Made by a program: the position numbers and the translations under genes
In this document: positions 60,533 through 64,000 of the stretch, in pieces
Layout of the letters: every line of letters starts with the position of its first letter
How positions within the stretch are numbered: position 1 is the stretch's first letter
Notes under the pieces: generated by a model
What the model saw: the letters and a program-made list of their open reading frames with translations, nothing else
Databases searched by the model: none
Told to the model about the DNA's origin: nothing
Source of the DNA: Neorhizobium sp. JUb45
GTDB lineage: Bacteria > Pseudomonadota > Alphaproteobacteria > Rhizobiales > Rhizobiaceae
Direction: 5' to 3'
DNA length: 64,000 nucleotides
NCBI RefSeq assembly: GCF_004343585.1
Contig: NZ_SLYW01000008.1
Location: 124,001-188,000, forward strand

Positions 60533-60628
60533 TCACATTCGACAGCGCGGAGAGGAGACGCACTCCACGCGTTTAAGTCGACGCACGCCCGGTTTAAGAG
60601 TGGCGGTAATGTAGGTTGTAATCGACAT
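60533..60628 (-). pseudogene. Possible small gene disrupted by a 23-bp insertion
   Basis: A 31-codon frame starts MSITTYITATLKPGVR after a good GGGAGAG site and ends at 60533. Two copies of GACGCAC (60557-60563 and 60580-60586) lie 23 bases apart. Removing one 23-base unit joins the start to a downstream frame ending SNVTITVYGLK and a TAA just past 60533, giving a smooth 32-residue protein. That suggests the present frame is a recent disruption. Whether the short peptide is ever made is unknown. Confidence 0.3.
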
Positions 60629-60662
60629 GTCACTCTCCCTGTTGGCGTTGCGTTTGGGTCAA

Positions 60663-60683
60663 ACTGGAATCACTGAGTCCAGT
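60663..60683. promoter_or_regulatory. 21-bp near-perfect palindrome in a 385-base gap
   Basis: The arms ACTGGA and TCCAGT, plus inner TCA and TGA, are symmetric around a central C with one mismatched pair: nine of ten pairs match. It lies 35 bases upstream of the small frame at 60628 and could be an operator for an unknown regulator. The rest of 60436-60820 is AT-rich and holds a second hairpin, ATTTTCG/CGAAAAT at 60710-60728; I see no other gene there. Confidence 0.5.
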
Positions 60684-60820
60684 ATCGAATGTTATCTACG
60701 ACGAAACTCATTTTCGATCAACGAAAATCAATTTAGCTAGAATATTTTTCTTTATGATGACAGGATCACGGCAAGTTTGTGAAATCTCATTCGCAAAATC
60801 GCCGTGTCTGGCAGCTCAAC

Positions 60821-63454
60821 CTAGATAGTGAGCGTCACCTCGTCGGACAAGGGATCGCTCCCGTCCTTACCTTCACGATCGACCACGCCAATGTTTTCAT
60901 TGGGTTTTTCTTCAGGTGGCGCATTTTCTGACAGTATTGCTGACAGCGCCTGAGCAAAACTTTCAGCATTGCCACGTTCGAGGCAAAGTGGCGGGCGAAG
61001 CGTCAGTTGTCGCGGATCCTCGATATCGGGCATCACGAAACCGCGTTTGCGAAGCGCCCGCGCCATGGTTTCGGCCCCTGATTCGGGCAGAACAAGATCG
61101 ATGGCGAGACCTTCGCCGTGAATTTCGATCCCGTATTTGGTCGTTATCGGTTCCAGTGCCGCACGCAAATGGCCGCCCACCACGCGGGCGTTTTCCAGCA
61201 GGTCGTCGTCACGCAGGGCAGCAAGGGCTGCAGCTGCCACGGCATAATCGACGGCATCGATCCCGGTTGTGATGCTGCCGCCAAGCGTGTTGCCGAGGTC
61301 GCTTCGGGTTACCAGCGCCGCCAGCGGCTTTCCGGGCAGAATGCTTGCGGTGACCACGATATCGGGCAATGGGCCGTCCTGTTCGAATTGCCAGATGTGA
61401 TGGCCGGTGCGGCCAAAGCCCGTCTGTCTTTCGTCAGCGATGCGCAATGCAGGGACGGGGTTTTCAGCAATTCCCTCTTCAAGGTCGAAAAAGCCTGGCT
61501 GGCGGTCGTCGCTGCGCAACAGGTTCTGCGCCAGTTCCATCATGTCGCGTTCGCTGCCGATGGCCGCTATTACATCCAGCCCCTGCGGCAGGGTTTTCAG
61601 CAATTGTGCACGAAAACGCTGCTCCGGTGCGAAGACGGTCGAGCCTGAAAGAAGAGACCATTGCCGATAGGCGGCCTCTGCCAGCGCCGGATGGCCGTGG
61701 CCGACAATGCCGGCTGCCCCGGAGAAGTCGATGGAGGCGCGGCCGATGCCATCATAGACATGCGCGCGCCAGCCACGCACCGGTTCGCCCTGTTTCGGCA
61801 CCGGCGCATCGATATCGATGCCCAGCAGCTGCGAGGGGGAAGGGCAGAGCCTTTTCCACGCACCGGCCCGCGAAGGCGTGGTGAACAGCGGCGGTGTGAT
61901 TTCGGCGCTGCAGCACAGTCTTATGCGCAGGCCACCCACCGACCCTTCCGCGCCGGCCACGGAGCCTATCGCGTCTTCCGCAAACAATGCCATGCCTTCG
62001 GCAAGCGGGCAGACCAGTCCTTCCAGATAAAGCGTGGCATCGCGGCCCGCCAGAACCAGCTGCTGGCCAACTTCCTTCAATATGCCGCCGAACGGTGCTA
62101 CCACCACGCTGCCGGCCGGCACGCATATGTCGATATGCAGGGCAAAATTGTCGGCCTCGGTGCCGTCATTGCCGATGCTGCGGGAAAGCCTGTATTCGCC
62201 GTAACGGGTGGCCCCCATATGCGTTTCCCAGGAAACCCGCGCCAGCAGGCGCCAGTCGATCTCGGGATCGGTCCAGTTGCCGTCGATCAGCAGAGGGCTG
62301 TCTATCCCCAGATCGACAAGGCGGATCTGGTCCAGGTCGATTTCCGGCAGCAGCCGGCAGATTTCACCGGCAAGTATCGTCGGCGTGTCGTTCTCGAAAT
62401 CGGTCGCATCCAGAATGGCGGCTTCCATCAGTGCCGGGTGCACGCCGGTCGCGACCGCAAATACCTTTTGACCGACATGGTCGGCTGATGCAGCAACCGT
62501 GCTGCCGTCCTTCTCGATCGACGCATTGGCGATCGCATCATGTTCCGCCTGTGCGGCCAGCACGCAGGCGCGGGCGACGATCAGTGGCCACAAGGCCTGC
62601 AATTCGGGTTGCGTCAGCGGATGGTTATCGTGGAAGGCGCGCACGGCGGGCAGAATGGCGAACGGATCGTCATTGCCGCGGGCAATCAGGTCGGCGCAGG
62701 TTACCGCAAGGCTTGCCACCAGCCAGCCGCGCACGACGCCGCCAACATCGGTAATGCCCTCGGCGCGCCAGTTGCCTTCTTCGGTCAGCCGGCCGGTCAT
62801 GCGGTCAAGCGTCAGATCATGCTGCACCGGTTGAATGCGCAGCATGGGCCCAAGCGGCTGCACCTGCCGAAGTGCCGTGACCAGAACCTTTGCAATCGGG
62901 TCGCGCACTGCATGGTCGCTGACGCCGCTCAAAAGCCGCAACACCACCGGCCCGGCATGACGAAGGTCGGTATCGACGGATCGCTCCAACCCCGGTTCGT
63001 CGAAATCGGCAAGGCTTTTGGCCATTTCACCGGCCAGCCGGCCGATGTCGGCCATGTCTTCGGCGTTCAGGGTGTGGTTCTCCGGCCGCCTGGTTCCATC
63101 ATGGAGCGTGATGAGGCGAGCGACCTCGCCGTTTTCTCCCGCCGATGTCACCACATCCAGTCCGTCCTGCGTAAAAACCGGTTCCGGCGCGTCCGGCGCA
63201 TCGGCTTGCCGGGCAAGATGTCTCAGTATCTTTGCTTCCAGCGCCAGTTCGGCTGCACTGTCGGCGTCGCGGATATCCAGCCGGTATCGCATGTGGCCGT
63301 TGTCGATCACATAGGCATTCGGTTCGCCGTCGATCGGTTGGGCGTGACCGGTAAGGCCATAATGTTCGCGAAGAATCTGCTCGATCGCCATGGCAGGCGT
63401 GGTTTCGTCCGGGCGCTGAGGTGGGGTAATCGTCTCGGCAGAAAGGTCGGACAT
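60821..63454 (-). CDS. Three-module protein: phosphotransferase-like, M23-like and class III aminotransferase-like, apparently catalytically degenerate
   Basis: 877 residues. Residues 20-330 resemble an aminoglycoside/choline phosphotransferase, but the N-lobe Lys is Asp 60 (RYRLD), the catalytic loop reads QHDLTLDRM (no Asn) and the DFG site reads DVG (236-238). Residues 405-500 look like an M23/LytM-type lobe with ALHIDICVPAGSVVVAP. Residues 555-845 are class III aminotransferase-like: GHGHPALAEAA, ADERQTGFGRTG (674-685) and PDIVVTAS are present. However, the Schiff-base Lys is Ile 705 and about 100 residues of the PLP site are missing between 645 and 670. Full-length homologues with all three active modules are about 1000 residues. 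GGAG precedes the start. Confidence 0.78.
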   Translation of the reverse strand: MSDLSAETITPPQRPDETTPAMAIEQILREHYGLTGHAQPIDGEPNAYVIDNGHMRYRLDIRDADSAAELALEAKILRHLARQADAPDAPEPVFTQDGLDVVTSAGENGEVARLITLHDGTRRPENHTLNAEDMADIGRLAGEMAKSLADFDEPGLERSVDTDLRHAGPVVLRLLSGVSDHAVRDPIAKVLVTALRQVQPLGPMLRIQPVQHDLTLDRMTGRLTEEGNWRAEGITDVGGVVRGWLVASLAVTCADLIARGNDDPFAILPAVRAFHDNHPLTQPELQALWPLIVARACVLAAQAEHDAIANASIEKDGSTVAASADHVGQKVFAVATGVHPALMEAAILDATDFENDTPTILAGEICRLLPEIDLDQIRLVDLGIDSPLLIDGNWTDPEIDWRLLARVSWETHMGATRYGEYRLSRSIGNDGTEADNFALHIDICVPAGSVVVAPFGGILKEVGQQLVLAGRDATLYLEGLVCPLAEGMALFAEDAIGSVAGAEGSVGGLRIRLCCSAEITPPLFTTPSRAGAWKRLCPSPSQLLGIDIDAPVPKQGEPVRGWRAHVYDGIGRASIDFSGAAGIVGHGHPALAEAAYRQWSLLSGSTVFAPEQRFRAQLLKTLPQGLDVIAAIGSERDMMELAQNLLRSDDRQPGFFDLEEGIAENPVPALRIADERQTGFGRTGHHIWQFEQDGPLPDIVVTASILPGKPLAALVTRSDLGNTLGGSITTGIDAVDYAVAAAALAALRDDDLLENARVVGGHLRAALEPITTKYGIEIHGEGLAIDLVLPESGAETMARALRKRGFVMPDIEDPRQLTLRPPLCLERGNAESFAQALSAILSENAPPEEKPNENIGVVDREGKDGSDPLSDEVTLTI

Positions 63455-63697
63455 TCAGATCTCCGAAGGGTACTCTATGACAAGATTAGGGCAGCGGCGG
63501 CCCACGTCCATAGGCTGCACTTCATCCTTGTTGTTGCAGCGCTTTTACACGCCGATCAGGTCGGATGGTTTACGATCCGTAAAACCTAAAAGTGTCGGAT
63601 AAAACTTAAGCATTTATGCATGTGGAAGAGCTAGTGTTTTCTGGGATTGAGGATCGAGACGGACAGTTTTTCGGAATGATGGGCGATGGCGCGTCCT

Positions 63698-63713
63698 GAA
63701 ACTGTTTCGAAAC
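63698..63713. promoter_or_regulatory. Overlapping palindromes before the partial hydrolase gene
   Basis: GAAACTGTTTC (63698-63708) and GTTTCGAAAC (63704-63713) share an arm, 20 bases before the ATG at 63733. A second small dyad TTTACG/CGTAAA lies at 63569-63583. Both are in the 278-base divergent gap 63455-63732, where I see no gene; they are candidate operator sites only. Confidence 0.35.
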
Positions 63714-63732
63714 GGACCAGCACACGGATTGA

Positions 63733-64000
63733 ATGGCAATGACCCTTCCACTGGTTCTTCCACGCTCAGCGTCGTTGCCGACCACCTTTGGTGGGACCGT
63801 GGGTCTCTATACCCCATCGGCAGGCAAGGTTCAGCCTTGTGATCTCGCCGTGCTTCTCGCAAGCCCATGGGGGCTGGAGGAGATGTGCACGCGAAAATTC
63901 TGGCGCATCCTTGCCGAAAAACTTTCCGATCGCGGTATCGCCAGCCTGCGTTTCGATTATCCGGATACCGGCGATGCTCTGGATGGCGCTTGCGAGCTTC
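63733..64000 (+). CDS. Probable alpha/beta hydrolase, N-terminal fragment cut by the window end
   Basis: The first 89 codons of an open frame running off the right edge, starting MAMTLPLVLPRSASLP. The stretch LAVLLASPWGLEEMCTRKFW and then LAEKLSDRGIASLRFDYPDT is the usual start of an alpha/beta hydrolase fold: strand 3, the oxyanion region and the RFDYxGxGDS-like turn. The nucleophile motif would lie beyond the edge. An ATG at 63739 is an alternative start. It is divergent from the three-module gene, so the two may be functionally linked. Confidence 0.6.
   Translation, partial: MAMTLPLVLPRSASLPTTFGGTVGLYTPSAGKVQPCDLAVLLASPWGLEEMCTRKFWRILAEKLSDRGIASLRFDYPDTGDALDGACEL

Noticed and set aside
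60436..60633. Extension of the 65-residue minus-strand gene to a 131-codon frame
   Set aside because: The upstream 66 codons look random and overlap another small frame with its own ribosome site; a clear AGGAG lies ahead of the internal ATG at 60435.
1..64000. tRNA, rRNA, insertion sequences, phage genes, toxin-antitoxin or CRISPR loci
   Set aside because: I looked for transposase, integrase, tRNA cloverleaf and regular-spacer patterns and saw none that I could support.

Overview
The window looks like 64 kb of accessory-rich chromosome, or chromid/large-replicon DNA, from an alphaproteobacterium of the family Rhizobiaceae (Agrobacterium, Allorhizobium or Rhizobium type). This is inferred from the gene content: a cellulose operon that starts with bcsN, a frcBCAK fructose transporter with a ROK regulator, a pcaIJF operon with an IclR regulator, and a GC-rich sequence full of 1-4 bp start/stop overlaps. 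I saw no rRNA, tRNA, insertion sequence, phage gene, CRISPR array or replication origin.

Layout. 1-4.9 kb: a complete tetronate (L-threonate type) catabolic set. ltnD-otnI runs left and lacI-otnK-otnC runs right, from a shared region with two mirror-image 17-bp operators. 4.9-7.8 kb: zntA-type metal efflux ATPase with a MerR-type promoter, and its MerR regulator lying tail to tail. 7.9-11.5 kb: pcaI-pcaJ-pcaF and divergent pcaR (lower beta-ketoadipate pathway). 11.6-14.6 kb: rluA, rsmJ and a DASS anion symporter. 14.7-19.8 kb: frcB-frcC-frcA-frcK and divergent frcR. 19.9-22.2 kb: an aminotransferase, an unknown 160-aa gene and a small aspartic protease. 22.4-31.5 kb: cellulose operon bcsN-bcsA-bcsB-bcsZ plus a TPR gene. 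31.6-33.5 kb: htpG.

33.7-36.9 kb: a 907-residue ABC-exporter-like protein whose ATPase motifs are all eroded, followed at once by a gene for a lone cyclic-nucleotide-binding domain. 36.9-51.5 kb: a glycan cluster containing a UDP-sugar dehydrogenase, five glycosyltransferases and a polysaccharide deacetylase-like protein. A complete oligopeptide-type ABC importer (fused ATPase, binding protein, two permeases) sits in the middle of it. 51.6-54.8 kb: an amino-acid permease, and an SDR with a divergent AraC regulator. 54.9-60.1 kb: an amaA-amaB (L-pipecolate/lysine degradation) operon with a P1-family peptidase, plus a LysR and a stand-alone Lrp-type RAM domain. 60.2-60.8 kb: tiny genes and a 21-bp palindrome, including a possible small gene broken by a 23-bp insertion. 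60.8-63.5 kb: an 877-residue three-module protein (phosphotransferase-like, M23-like, class III aminotransferase-like) in which the kinase and aminotransferase catalytic residues appear lost. 63.7 kb to the end: the start of a probable alpha/beta hydrolase.

Much of the window is about using plant-derived compounds (tetronates, aromatic ring-cleavage products, fructose, pipecolate) and building surface polysaccharide, which fits a plant-associated or soil rhizobial lifestyle. The two best candidates for undescribed biology are the degenerate ABC protein with its cNMP-domain partner, and the three-module pseudoenzyme. All functional calls come from reading motifs and gene order; no database search was run.
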